13,863 nucleotides of DNA from CAZJHM01 sp964545925 (GTDB taxonomy: Archaea; Iainarchaeota; Iainarchaeia; Iainarchaeales; CAZJHM01): positions 1-13,863 of the forward strand of contig CAZJHM010000018.1 in NCBI GenBank assembly GCA_964545925.1, given 5' to 3'. A model generated the notes under the pieces. That model had not been told where the DNA came from and searched no databases. It saw only the letters and a list, made by a program, of their open reading frames with translations. Within the stretch, counting starts at the first letter, position 1, and every line of letters starts with the position of its first letter. The translations under genes were made by a program, and so were the position numbers. Positions 5,729 to 12,796 of the stretch are shown here, in pieces.

Positions 5729-6756
5729 TAAAACACCATATTAAAATAATAAAGTAAAAAGACAATTAAACAAATTATAAATTGAAGAGAAATTATTATT
5801 TTTGTTATTTGGGATTCAGTGTATTTTCCTAGGCTCATGATTAGATGAGTAAAAGAAGATTTTATTTCTGGGGGTTTTAGAGTATTGTCTTTTTGAGGCA
5901 AACCAAAAGATGAAAGTTGAAATTTATGTTTTTGTTTCATATAAAGTTCTATGAAATAAAGAAGCATCATTAATACTGCAAGTTTTTCTATGTTTGCTAA
6001 AATTGCGATTGTTGCGATTGTTGCTCCGATTGAAAGAGTTAGAGAATCCCCACCAAAAACTTTTGCTGGACATTTATTAAAAACTAGGAAAGCTAAAAGA
6101 GAACCCATCATTGCAATTGAGATTGCTGCTGCTGTTGGAACTTGTTGTAGAAAAACAATTGCAAACAAAAAAGAAAGAATTGTTAAACCTAAACCTGCTT
6201 CTAAACCATTTAAGCCTGCTAACATGTTTGTTGCATTTGAGGCTCCTGTTATCCCTATTGGAACTATGAAAAGAGAATAAATTAAACCAAAAGAGACTAC
6301 TCCAAGATAAGGAATTAAAAATTCATTTGGGAGAAGTCCTATAATTGGAAGAACCATTGGGGGATTTGTTATTTTTATTGCCATTAAAGGCAAAGCTGCG
6401 AAAAGAGGGAAAAGAGCATGTTGCCATTGTCTTATTCCTTTTCTCCAACCTACTAAGTCATCAATTACTCCTAAGAAAAATACCATTGAGATTGTTGCAT
6501 AACCTGCTAAAAGAAGAGTCATATCTAAAGGGAGAAGGAAAAGATAATTAGAGAGAAAAATTGCAAGAATTATTGAAGAAGAAAAACCTAGCCAGACAAC
6601 CATTCCTCCTAATTCTGCTACTTCTATTTTAGAATTTTTGTTCATGTCTTTTCCTGTCAAACCTCTTGCATGCATCCGTCTTATGAAAAATGGCATGGCA
6701 AAATATGTTGGTAAAAAACTTGCTAGGAAAAGCAAGAGATAGATGTATATTTGCAT
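5728..6756 (-). CDS. Alg7/AglH-type polyprenyl-phosphate GlcNAc-1-phosphate transferase
   Basis: This 342-residue polytopic membrane protein belongs to the GPT/MraY/WecA superfamily. It moves a HexNAc-1-phosphate, most likely GlcNAc-1-P, from a UDP-sugar to dolichyl or another polyprenyl phosphate, the first step of lipid-linked glycan assembly. About ten hydrophobic helices are visible. The catalytic motifs are GKDMNK at 35-40 and ELGG at 48-51, then GVIDDLVG with D99/D100, NATNMLAGLNGLEAG at 174-188 and FGGDS at 234-238. The GKDxNK and AGLNGxEAG forms match the eukaryotic/archaeal Alg7 branch rather than MraY. On the minus strand a CATATTTAAA box at 6778-6787 lies 22-31 bases before the ATG, so this gene probably starts the transcript for the trio. 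Confidence 0.9.
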   Translation of the reverse strand: MQIYIYLLLFLASFLPTYFAMPFFIRRMHARGLTGKDMNKNSKIEVAELGGMVVWLGFSSSIILAIFLSNYLFLLPLDMTLLLAGYATISMVFFLGVIDDLVGWRKGIRQWQHALFPLFAALPLMAIKITNPPMVLPIIGLLPNEFLIPYLGVVSFGLIYSLFIVPIGITGASNATNMLAGLNGLEAGLGLTILSFLFAIVFLQQVPTAAAISIAMMGSLLAFLVFNKCPAKVFGGDSLTLSIGATIATIAILANIEKLAVLMMLLYFIELYMKQKHKFQLSSFGLPQKDNTLKPPEIKSSFTHLIMSLGKYTESQITKIIISLQFIICLIVFLLYYFNMVF

Positions 6757-6777
6757 AATTAATCATCTTTTTGTAAA

Positions 6778-6787
6778 TTTAAATATG
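6778..6787 (-). promoter_or_regulatory. TATA box for the Alg7-Alg14-Alg13 operon
   Basis: CATATTTAAA on the minus strand lies 22-31 bases before the ATG at 6756. With the usual archaeal spacing the transcript would begin at or next to the start codon, so this looks like a leaderless-type promoter. No convincing Shine-Dalgarno site precedes the ATG. Confidence 0.5.
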
Positions 6788-6807
6788 TTTTGGTTAGTTT
6801 ATTTTTC

Positions 6808-7377
6808 TTAAAGTTTTTCAGCTAAGATGCACATATTTTCACGGAGAGAGAAAGGTAAGAAAAAAGAAAGAAGTTTGCGAAGTGGGAAAAGATAAGGTTT
6901 GTGCGAACCTTCGGAACTTTCTTCTGTATATGGGAGAGTGTAGAATTTTTTTATTTTGAAATTGTTCTTTTTTAGGAGATGTTTTATTTCTGAGGGGGTT
7001 AAAAGAGAGAAATGGAGAGGAGCATGGTAATTGTGGAAAAGAAGATTGATTAATGAATTTCTATTTGGAGTTGTTAGCAAGAGATATCCTCCTTTTTTTA
7101 GAGTTCGTGCAGATTCTTGAACAAAGATTTCTGGTTTGTGCAGGTGTTCTATTAATTCTCCTGCAATAATTGTATCAAAGGAATTAGAAGGATAGGGGAA
7201 TTTTTTTTCTGCCGAGGATTTTTTGTAATATTTGTTTTCTTTTCCATAGATATCCATACCATAGAGATTTTCTCTTGGAACTTCTTTTTTTATTTTTTCA
7301 TGGAGAGTGCAAGCATAATAACCTATATCTAAAACTTTGCCTTTCAGATTTGAGAGAATGAAATCATGTCTTTTCAT
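6808..7377 (-). CDS. Class I SAM-dependent methyltransferase, substrate unknown
   Basis: This protein (189 residues from ATG 7377) has the Rossmann-fold methyltransferase layout. It has KVLDIGYYAC (motif I), LYGMDIYG with the acidic residue ending strand 2, NSFDTIIAGELIEHL (motif IV) and LKKGGYLLLTTPN. Motif I reads D-I-G-Y-Y-A-C rather than the usual D-x-G-x-G-x-G, so the SAM-binding glycine loop is degenerate; activity is likely but not certain. The family (Methyltransf_11/23) is common in glycan and lipid clusters, where members methylate sugars or carriers. A GTG at 7386 could extend the protein by three residues; the ATG is preferred. It overlaps the 3' end of the radical SAM gene by 14 bases, so the two are probably made together. 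Confidence 0.83.
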   Translation of the reverse strand: MKRHDFILSNLKGKVLDIGYYACTLHEKIKKEVPRENLYGMDIYGKENKYYKKSSAEKKFPYPSNSFDTIIAGELIEHLHKPEIFVQESARTLKKGGYLLLTTPNRNSLINLLFHNYHAPLHFSLLTPSEIKHLLKKNNFKIKKFYTLPYTEESSEGSHKPYLFPLRKLLSFFLPFSLRENMCILAEKL

Positions 7378-9022
7378 TATCTTCACTTTCTTTTATTTCT
7401 TTCTTGGGATTTTCTTTTATTTGACATTGATTAGCTAAAGGACAACCTGAGCAAGAATGTCTTGGGAAAAAAACTTCTTCTGTTTGTTTTTCTTGTAGAA
7501 AACTTTCTTCAGAGTGGGATTTTTCTTCGGAGGGAAAATTCTCGGAGCAGGAAATTTCAGTGTGGGAAGATTCAAAGCCTGAGCCAAAAAAGAGATAGCG
7601 AAAGAAAGTACGGCTGGATTTTAAAATGCGAATTGCTTCTCTAGGCTGAGTTATTGCTTGAATTACTTTCTTGAAGATATAAGAAGGACGCATATAAAAT
7701 TCTTTTCTTGCTAAATCACAGTATTGGACTAATTCTTTGTTTGAAAGATTTGGACGAGAGACAATTGTTTGGTGCTGTCCATCATTGTTTAGCCATTCTT
7801 TGTAATTTGTTGTTGTTAGATAACCTGCTTCTTTGAATTCATTGAAAGTTTCTGTTCCAGGATAAACCATTATTGGAAAAAATTGGGCTGTATCAGGATT
7901 AAGTTCTTTTGCAAAATCAATTGTTTTTCTGATTGATTCTTTTGTTTCTCCTTGATTTCCCATCATAAAACAACCATGAATTAAGATTCCTGCTTTTTTG
8001 GAATCTTTCATAAATTTTCTTATGCCTTCAACTTTTGTTCCTTTTTTTATGTTGTTTAAAATTTCCTGTTCTGCTGATTCTATTCCTACACAAAGAAGAC
8101 GGCAGTTGCATTCTTTCATTGCTTGTAGAGTTTCGTAATCTAAATCTGCTCTTGCATTTGCACTCCAAGTTATTTTTAGATTATTTTCTTTGTAGAGTTT
8201 AGAGAATTCAAGAATTCTTTGTTTATTTGCTGTGAAAGTATCGTCTTCAAACATTATTTCTTTTGCATTTGGGAATTCTTTTTCTATATATTTTATTTCG
8301 GCTATTAGATTATGTAAAGAGCGAGTGCGGAATTCATGTCCCATTAAAGTTTGAGGCCAGACACAAAATTTACATTGATATGGACATCCGCGAGAAGAGA
8401 CTATTGTAATTTCAGGATAAAGATTTGCTGAATAAAAATAATCTTTTATGTTTAGATGTTTTTTGTAGACTTCTGAGACAAAAGGTATTTCATCTAAGTT
8501 TTGGATTAAAGGCATATCTGGGTTTCTTCTTATTTGCCCTTGTGTTCTATATACTAAACCTTTGATGTTTTCTAGATTAGGAATTGAATTTTCAAATTCC
8601 TTTGCTAAATCTCTAAGAATGTAATCATATTCATGAACTGCAACTGCATCTATTAATGGGAAAGTTTCAAGAGTCCATTCTGGGAGAGCAGAGACATGAG
8701 TGCCTACAAGAACTGTGAAAGAATGAGTGTGTTTTTTCAAGTCAGCTAAAACTTTTGCATCATTGTAAATACTTGCTGTGCTTGTGTCTGAGACAATTAT
8801 TTTTGGTTGAAATTCTTCTGCTATTTTTTGGACTTGTTCAAAAGAGAGTTTTTTTGCTGGAGCATCTATTAACTTTACTTCATGTCCTTGTTTTTCCAAT
8901 AAACCTGTTGCATATGCTAACCATAAAGGGTAATAAATAGTTCCTCCTTTGGCTTTTGCAGGAGAGCGAGAAGAACGAGAGAATTTTTCTAGAAATGGAG
9001 GATTTAACATTAATATTTTCAT
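7364..9022 (-). CDS. B12-binding-domain radical SAM protein with C-terminal cysteine cluster
   Basis: This 552-residue protein has an N-terminal cobalamin-binding-type Rossmann domain (about 1-150, starting MKILMLNPPF) and a radical SAM TIM barrel with RGCPYQCKFCVW. In the barrel C213, C217 and C220 form the CX3CX2C site for the [4Fe-4S] cluster that cleaves SAM. Family members include HpnJ-like enzymes and radical methylases; the reaction here is unknown. The classical DxHxxG B12-ligand motif is not visible; the corresponding region reads SDTSTAS. The C-terminal tail (about 485-552) is Ser/Glu/Lys-rich and carries C524-x2-C527-x5-C533, which may hold a second metal site. ATG 9022 is chosen over a GTG three codons earlier because MKILMLNPP is the usual family start. 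The overlap with the methyltransferase and the nearby Alg genes suggest a role in glycan or lipid modification. Confidence 0.88.
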   Translation of the reverse strand: MKILMLNPPFLEKFSRSSRSPAKAKGGTIYYPLWLAYATGLLEKQGHEVKLIDAPAKKLSFEQVQKIAEEFQPKIIVSDTSTASIYNDAKVLADLKKHTHSFTVLVGTHVSALPEWTLETFPLIDAVAVHEYDYILRDLAKEFENSIPNLENIKGLVYRTQGQIRRNPDMPLIQNLDEIPFVSEVYKKHLNIKDYFYSANLYPEITIVSSRGCPYQCKFCVWPQTLMGHEFRTRSLHNLIAEIKYIEKEFPNAKEIMFEDDTFTANKQRILEFSKLYKENNLKITWSANARADLDYETLQAMKECNCRLLCVGIESAEQEILNNIKKGTKVEGIRKFMKDSKKAGILIHGCFMMGNQGETKESIRKTIDFAKELNPDTAQFFPIMVYPGTETFNEFKEAGYLTTTNYKEWLNNDGQHQTIVSRPNLSNKELVQYCDLARKEFYMRPSYIFKKVIQAITQPREAIRILKSSRTFFRYLFFGSGFESSHTEISCSENFPSEEKSHSEESFLQEKQTEEVFFPRHSCSGCPLANQCQIKENPKKEIKESEDNEKT

Positions 9023-9087
9023 CAGAAACACATCTTTTGATTAATAGAAAAAGGGAAAGAATGTTTTTATTTATTGTGGTAGGATTT

Positions 9088-10023
9088 TCACAAGTATTTG
9101 ATATAAATTTCAAAGAAATTTCTAAATGTTTTTTTGTATTTTTCTAAAATAAACCTTTCCATATTGTCTTTATATCCTCTATCATAATCTTCTAATGCTT
9201 TTAAGTAAGCAATTCTTTGAGATTTTCTTATAATTAAAGGAGGATAATTATTTTTTATTAAATAAAGAACAATTAGGAATCTTCCTACTCTTCCATTTCC
9301 ATCTTCAAAAGGATGGATTTTTTCAAACTCTGAATGAAAATGTGAGATTGTTTGCAAAGGATGAAGTTTTGAAGATTTTGTATTTTTTAATAGATTTTTA
9401 ATTTCTTTTTTAACTTCTTCCGGAGGAGTTGTTTTTATTTGTCTGCCTAAGAGAAAATTTGGGAATTTCTTGTATCCTTTTGGTATTCCCATATCTTTTA
9501 TCAAAATAGAGTGCATTTTTAGAATTCCTTTTTCATTAAAATTTATTTTTCTGTTTAGAATTAAATCAAGAACTTTTCTTGAGTTTTTTGTTTCATAAAT
9601 TTCTCTTAAATCTTTTCCTTTAATTGTTTTTTGTTCATATAAAATCATATTTACATCTTTAAGGGTTAATGAATTTCCTTCTAAAGCATTTGACTCAAAA
9701 GTGAAATTTGCATTAAATCTATCAAATAAATCTTGTCTTTGTTTTTCTGTCATTTGTTTTATTAAATTATTATAGTTAGATTTCATTTCTTCTATTTCAA
9801 TTATTTGTTCAGTTGTAAAAACAGAATTTGATTTGTATTTTTTCAATAAGTGTTTTTTTCTTATTTCTTCCTCTTTGTTCTTGAAGAATTTACTTAAAGC
9901 AGGAGTTTCTTTCTTTTTATCTGCTCTTTTTGATATAGAAATAACTTTTTTTCCTATTCTAATTGTTTTTGAGGCATAAGTATATTTTTTTCCATTTACT
10001 TTTTTTTGAATATAATAAACCAT
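9088..10023 (-). CDS. Fic-domain protein (probable AMP transferase), self-inhibited class II type
   Basis: This 311-residue protein carries the complete Fic motif HPFEDGNGRVGR at 237-248, including catalytic H237. Fic enzymes usually move AMP from ATP to a hydroxyl side chain of a target protein. The inhibitory helix motif (S/T)xxxE(G/N) is present before the Fic core as SNALEG at 111-116, with inhibitory E115. This makes it a class II, intramolecularly inhibited Fic. Residues 1-35 look like a small beta-strand module (VYYIQKK, KYTYASKTIRIGKKVISISK), followed by a Lys/Glu-rich linker. No partner antitoxin gene is adjacent, as expected if inhibition is internal. A perfect 13-bp inverted repeat brackets its promoter. 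It sits between the GT2 and radical SAM genes, with which it has no obvious functional link. Confidence 0.92.
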   Translation of the reverse strand: MVYYIQKKVNGKKYTYASKTIRIGKKVISISKRADKKKETPALSKFFKNKEEEIRKKHLLKKYKSNSVFTTEQIIEIEEMKSNYNNLIKQMTEKQRQDLFDRFNANFTFESNALEGNSLTLKDVNMILYEQKTIKGKDLREIYETKNSRKVLDLILNRKINFNEKGILKMHSILIKDMGIPKGYKKFPNFLLGRQIKTTPPEEVKKEIKNLLKNTKSSKLHPLQTISHFHSEFEKIHPFEDGNGRVGRFLIVLYLIKNNYPPLIIRKSQRIAYLKALEDYDRGYKDNMERFILEKYKKTFRNFFEIYIKYL

Positions 10024-10028
10024 AACAT

Positions 10029-10076
10029 ATTTATCACTACATATATTTATAATTGTATTTATTTGTAGTGATAAAT
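10029..10076. repeat. Perfect 13-bp inverted repeat around the Fic-gene promoter
   Basis: ATTTATCACTACA at 10029-10041 is the exact reverse complement of TGTAGTGATAAAT at 10064-10076, with a 22-base spacer. On the minus strand the spacer contains a TATA-like sequence (TTATAAATATA, 10043-10053). The left arm ends five bases before the Fic ATG and the right arm ends on the last base of the GT2 stop codon. Paired half-sites on both sides of a TATA box are what an archaeal repressor operator would look like. Alternatively the repeat could fold in the GT2 transcript as a 13-bp terminator hairpin, but no T-run follows it on the minus strand. Confidence 0.75.
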
Positions 10077-11029
10077 TAAATTAAGAGTTTCCTGTATTTT
10101 AAAGAATAGAAAAGACGAGAAGTTTTTATTGCAAAGACATAAGAGATTCCTAAAAGGATAATTGCTAAAATATGGATTGGAGTTTTAGGTTTGAGAAAGA
10201 CAATTCCGCGGGGAGATGAGAGATTAAATTTCCCTTCCCATAAACCTGTTGCTGTTTTGAAATCATGCATTGGAGAGATTAAGAAACCATATTTTATATT
10301 TAGGAATTTTCTTGTTAAAGAAGTGGGATGTTTTTTATAAAGAATAACATCATTTCTGTGGTATTGGAGTCTTTTGAAACCATAAGAAAAAATATCTAGG
10401 AAAGATTTGGGTTGTTCAACAAAATGGTCATGGATGTAATCAACTGGGATTAGTTTGAATTTATATCCTAAGTCCATAATTTTGAATGACAAATCTGTAT
10501 CCTCGCGAAGGGAGTAAGGAGCATAATCAGTATCATATCCTTTTACTTTTTTCAAAAGAAGAGTTGGAAAAGCAGTAGAGGTTCCTCCATAGTGGGCATA
10601 ACCTGAAACTATTCCTAAGTTTTCTTCTTCTGTGAATGGTTTAATCATATTAGATAACCAATATTTTTTTGCTATGCAATCATCATCCATGTTAATTGTA
10701 ATTTGCCCATGAGCGAGAGAGATTGCTTTGTTTCTGGAAAAAGCTGCTCCTTGGTTTTTCTCTGAAAGATGAATTCTTAGTTTTTTATTTTTCTTTGCTA
10801 ATTCTTTTAGAATAAAAGGAGTGTTGTCTTTGCTTTTATCATCTACAACTATTATTTCATATTTGCCTTTGTAATCTTGATTTAAAAGTGAAGCTAAAGT
10901 TTTTTTCAAAACTTCTTGGCGAGAATAAGTTGCCATAATAATTGAGACAAATGGATATTTTTTGAATTTTGGGATTTTCTCCAAAGGTTTTGTTTTGGAT
11001 TTTTCGGAATTCTTGATTGAGGACTGCAT
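10076..11029 (-). CDS. GT2-family (GT-A fold) glycosyltransferase, membrane associated
   Basis: This 317-residue protein should transfer a sugar from an activated donor to a growing glycan at the cytoplasmic face of the membrane. It shows FVSIIMATYSRQEVLKKTLASLLNQ at 27-51, EIIVVDDKS with D63/D64, NMDDDCIAKKYW with the metal-binding DxD at 115-117, and LREDTDLSFKI at 174-184 with the catalytic E/D pair. One hydrophobic helix near 284-301 anchors the C-terminus. Residues 1-24 are a charged, probably disordered extension. Position and type fit a role after the Alg7-Alg14-Alg13 steps, but donor and acceptor are unknown. A TTTAAATA box on the minus strand lies 22-29 bases before the ATG. Confidence 0.9.
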   Translation of the reverse strand: MQSSIKNSEKSKTKPLEKIPKFKKYPFVSIIMATYSRQEVLKKTLASLLNQDYKGKYEIIVVDDKSKDNTPFILKELAKKNKKLRIHLSEKNQGAAFSRNKAISLAHGQITINMDDDCIAKKYWLSNMIKPFTEEENLGIVSGYAHYGGTSTAFPTLLLKKVKGYDTDYAPYSLREDTDLSFKIMDLGYKFKLIPVDYIHDHFVEQPKSFLDIFSYGFKRLQYHRNDVILYKKHPTSLTRKFLNIKYGFLISPMHDFKTATGLWEGKFNLSSPRGIVFLKPKTPIHILAIILLGISYVFAIKTSRLFYSLKYRKLLI

Positions 11030-11050
11030 AAGGAAAAGAGGAGGATGAAG

Positions 11051-11058
11051 TATTTAAA
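11051..11058 (-). promoter_or_regulatory. TATA box of the GT2 gene (leaderless type)
   Basis: TTTAAATA on the minus strand is 22-29 bases upstream of the ATG at 11029 and sits in CTTTAAATACTTC. The same octamer precedes the TBP gene. The spacing predicts transcription beginning almost at the start codon, so the GT2 gene is probably not only read through from ksgA, which ends 49 bases upstream of the ATG. Confidence 0.55.
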
Positions 11059-11078
11059 GAATTTGGTTTCTTTGGGAA

Positions 11079-11900
11079 TTATTTTTTTGGTTTTTTAGGT
11101 TTAGGGGGAAGTTTGAGTATGGAAGAAAGGGAAGAAAAAAGAGAGAGAAATTCTTTTGGGGTTAATTGCATAACTTTAATGTCTTTGAGTTTGCTCTGAG
11201 GGGAAAGAGGAGGGTAATGTTCAAGAGAAAGGGAGTTAGAGATTGTTTTGTTGCGATGACGAAAAATCTGAGTCAAAAATTTGAAATATTCTTGTCTTTG
11301 GGACGGAGGAATAGAAGATTTTTTGCGAGTGAAATGAATGATTGCAGAATCAATTGAAGGAGAAGGATAAAAAGAATGTTTGCCTACAAATTTCAGGATT
11401 TCAAAAGAATAAAAAGAATGAAAGAAAACTGAAATTGCTTTGTAGTCTGCTTCACCTTCCAGAGATGTTATTTTTTCCAAGAATTCTCTTTGCATTAAAA
11501 GAACTGCTTCGGGAATATCTGAGATAATTATTTTCTTGATAATTTCTTTTGAAATGAAATAAGGAGGAGCAGAGATAATAATGTCTATTGGATAATCTGA
11601 GAGATTTAAGGAAAGAAAATCTTTGTTTAGAAGTGTGAGATTTTGGAAAGAGGATAATTCAATGCGAAGAAGAGTGTAGAGTTTTTCATCTATTTCAACT
11701 GCTGTGAGGTGTTTGCATTGAGAAAGAAGTTCTTTTGTCAAGAATCCAAACCCTGAGCCAATTTCTAAGACATTTTTGTTAGGAGAGAATTCAGAAAGGA
11801 TTGATAAAATTGATTCATCTATGATAAAGTTTTGCCCGAGATTTTTGCGAGGATATATTCCATATTTAGAAGAAAAAGTTTGAAGCTCTTTCAAGAGCAT
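11079..11900 (-). CDS. ksgA: KsgA/Dim1-family rRNA adenine dimethyltransferase with altered motif IV
   Basis: This 273-residue protein belongs to the family that dimethylates two adjacent adenines in helix 45 of 16S rRNA during small-subunit maturation. It carries KNLGQNF at 19-25, SAM motif I EIGSGFG at 46-52, AVEID at 67-71, and the family signature FYPSPSIDSAIIHF at 177-190, then a helical C-terminal domain and a basic PKPKKPKK tail. The catalytic motif, normally N-(L/I/P)-P-Y, reads APPY at 111-114; the codon is GCT, so no single-base change turns it into asparagine. That residue normally contacts the target adenine N6, so catalysis may be weakened, or the protein may act mainly as an assembly factor. 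Its ATG shares one base with the DUF655 stop (TAATG). Confidence 0.92.
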   Translation of the reverse strand: MLLKELQTFSSKYGIYPRKNLGQNFIIDESILSILSEFSPNKNVLEIGSGFGFLTKELLSQCKHLTAVEIDEKLYTLLRIELSSFQNLTLLNKDFLSLNLSDYPIDIIISAPPYFISKEIIKKIIISDIPEAVLLMQREFLEKITSLEGEADYKAISVFFHSFYSFEILKFVGKHSFYPSPSIDSAIIHFTRKKSSIPPSQRQEYFKFLTQIFRHRNKTISNSLSLEHYPPLSPQSKLKDIKVMQLTPKEFLSLFSSLSSILKLPPKPKKPKK

Positions 11901-12466
11901 TAGAATCTTCTCTTTTTAGGCTTTTGAGGTAGAGAAACAAACTTAGGTACAAACAAGAAATATTTTGCATCTTCTCCTTTTATTTCTAAGATTATTCTTT
12001 CAGATAATGAATCAAGAACATCTGGGAAAGAAGATATGCGAGTATTTATTTCTTCCAAAGATTTGAAATGTTCTTTTTCTCTTTCTGCTAAAAAGGTTTC
12101 TAAAGTTTTTTTTCCTATTCCTGGAATTAATTCTATTTGATGTCTTTTAAGAGAAAGAGGACGGGCTTCATTGAAAAAGCGAAGAAAGCGAGGTTCGCTT
12201 TTTTTTATTACTTCTTTGATTACTATTGGAAGTTCTGTTTCAGAAGTTGAAGATAAATCTGTATAGTTGATTCTTCTAAGTATTCTGTTTATTTGTTCTC
12301 TTTCATTTTTTCCTATATAGACAAATTCTCCAGTCTTAACTGGTTTTTTTAAAGAAGCTTCTAACAAGACAAAAAAAGAGCTGCCTAGAAGCTGAGCTTT
12401 ATCAGGTTCATTTGGTGTGTTTGATGGAAGATAATCCAAAACATAGGCATACTCTTCATTTATCAT
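11900..12466 (-). CDS. DUF655 family protein with helix-hairpin-helix motif
   Basis: This 188-residue protein matches the archaeal DUF655 family (COG1491), a conserved predicted nucleic-acid-binding protein regularly found between rpoF and ksgA. It has an N-terminal beta-rich part (about 1-55, YAYVLDYLP and TGEFVYIGKNER) that resembles an OB-like fold. A middle helical part follows, then a clear helix-hairpin-helix at about 109-130 (HQIELIPGIGKKTLETFLAER). The C-terminus is basic (PKKRRF). Its role is not established; the neighbourhood suggests ribosome biogenesis or RNA binding. It begins six bases after the rpoF stop and shares one base with the ksgA start. Confidence 0.92.
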   Translation of the reverse strand: MINEEYAYVLDYLPSNTPNEPDKAQLLGSSFFVLLEASLKKPVKTGEFVYIGKNEREQINRILRRINYTDLSSTSETELPIVIKEVIKKSEPRFLRFFNEARPLSLKRHQIELIPGIGKKTLETFLAEREKEHFKSLEEINTRISSFPDVLDSLSERIILEIKGEDAKYFLFVPKFVSLPQKPKKRRF

Positions 12467-12472
12467 TTAATA

Positions 12473-12796
12473 TCACTTTCTGTATTTTTTTATTGCTTCT
12501 TCTATTTTATTGATTAAATCATTGTCTGAGTTTTGTTCTTTTGGTAGAACTGTTTGAATTATGTCTTTTCTTTTAGGTAGAAGATTAACTAATGAAATAA
12601 CTGTTTCTTCATCTATTCCTAAAGCTAATAATTCTTTTTTTAGTTCTAGAGCATCTTTTAGTTTTAGTTTTGCAAATTTTTTTGCATATTCTTTTGCAGA
12701 AGTATATTCAAAAAGAGGCTCATCATATTCTATTGTATCTAACTTTTCTTTTAATTCTGGTAAAGTTAGTGGTGTTTTATCAATTATTTGAGTCAT
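12473..12796 (-). CDS. rpoF: DNA-directed RNA polymerase subunit F (Rpb4/RpoF)
   Basis: This 107-residue protein is the archaeal Rpb4 homologue, which pairs with RpoE (Rpb7) to form the polymerase stalk that aids open-complex formation and binds RNA. The N-terminal sequence TPLTLPELKEKLD and the HRDC-like helical half (about 35-107) fit the family. That half includes LKLKDALELKKELLALGI, DEETVISLVNLLPKRKDIIQTVL and a Lys/Glu-rich final helix. Length is typical (about 105-120). The ATG overlaps the L21e stop by four bases and is preceded by AAGGTGA at 12804-12810, so translation is both coupled and independently primed. Gene order L21e-rpoF-DUF655-ksgA supports the call. Confidence 0.9.
   Translation of the reverse strand: MTQIIDKTPLTLPELKEKLDTIEYDEPLFEYTSAKEYAKKFAKLKLKDALELKKELLALGIDEETVISLVNLLPKRKDIIQTVLPKEQNSDNDLINKIEEAIKKYRK

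Noticed and set aside
5990..6280. 96-codon plus-strand frame and a 68-codon frame at 6345-6551.
   Set aside because: Both lie antisense to the Alg7-like gene, whose motifs and membrane helices are clear; neither has a promoter or recognisable domain.
7378..7386. GTG at 7386 as the methyltransferase start.
   Set aside because: An ATG three codons later (7377) is available and there is no better ribosome-binding site for the GTG; still possible but less likely.
9022..9031. GTG at 9031 as start of the radical SAM gene.
   Set aside because: The ATG at 9022 gives the typical N-terminus MKILMLNPPF, and no ribosome-binding site favours the GTG.
10029..10076. Inverted repeat as the end of a transposon or insertion sequence.
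   Set aside because: The arms are only 48 bases apart end to end, no transposase is present and no flanking direct repeat was seen; an operator or hairpin fits better.
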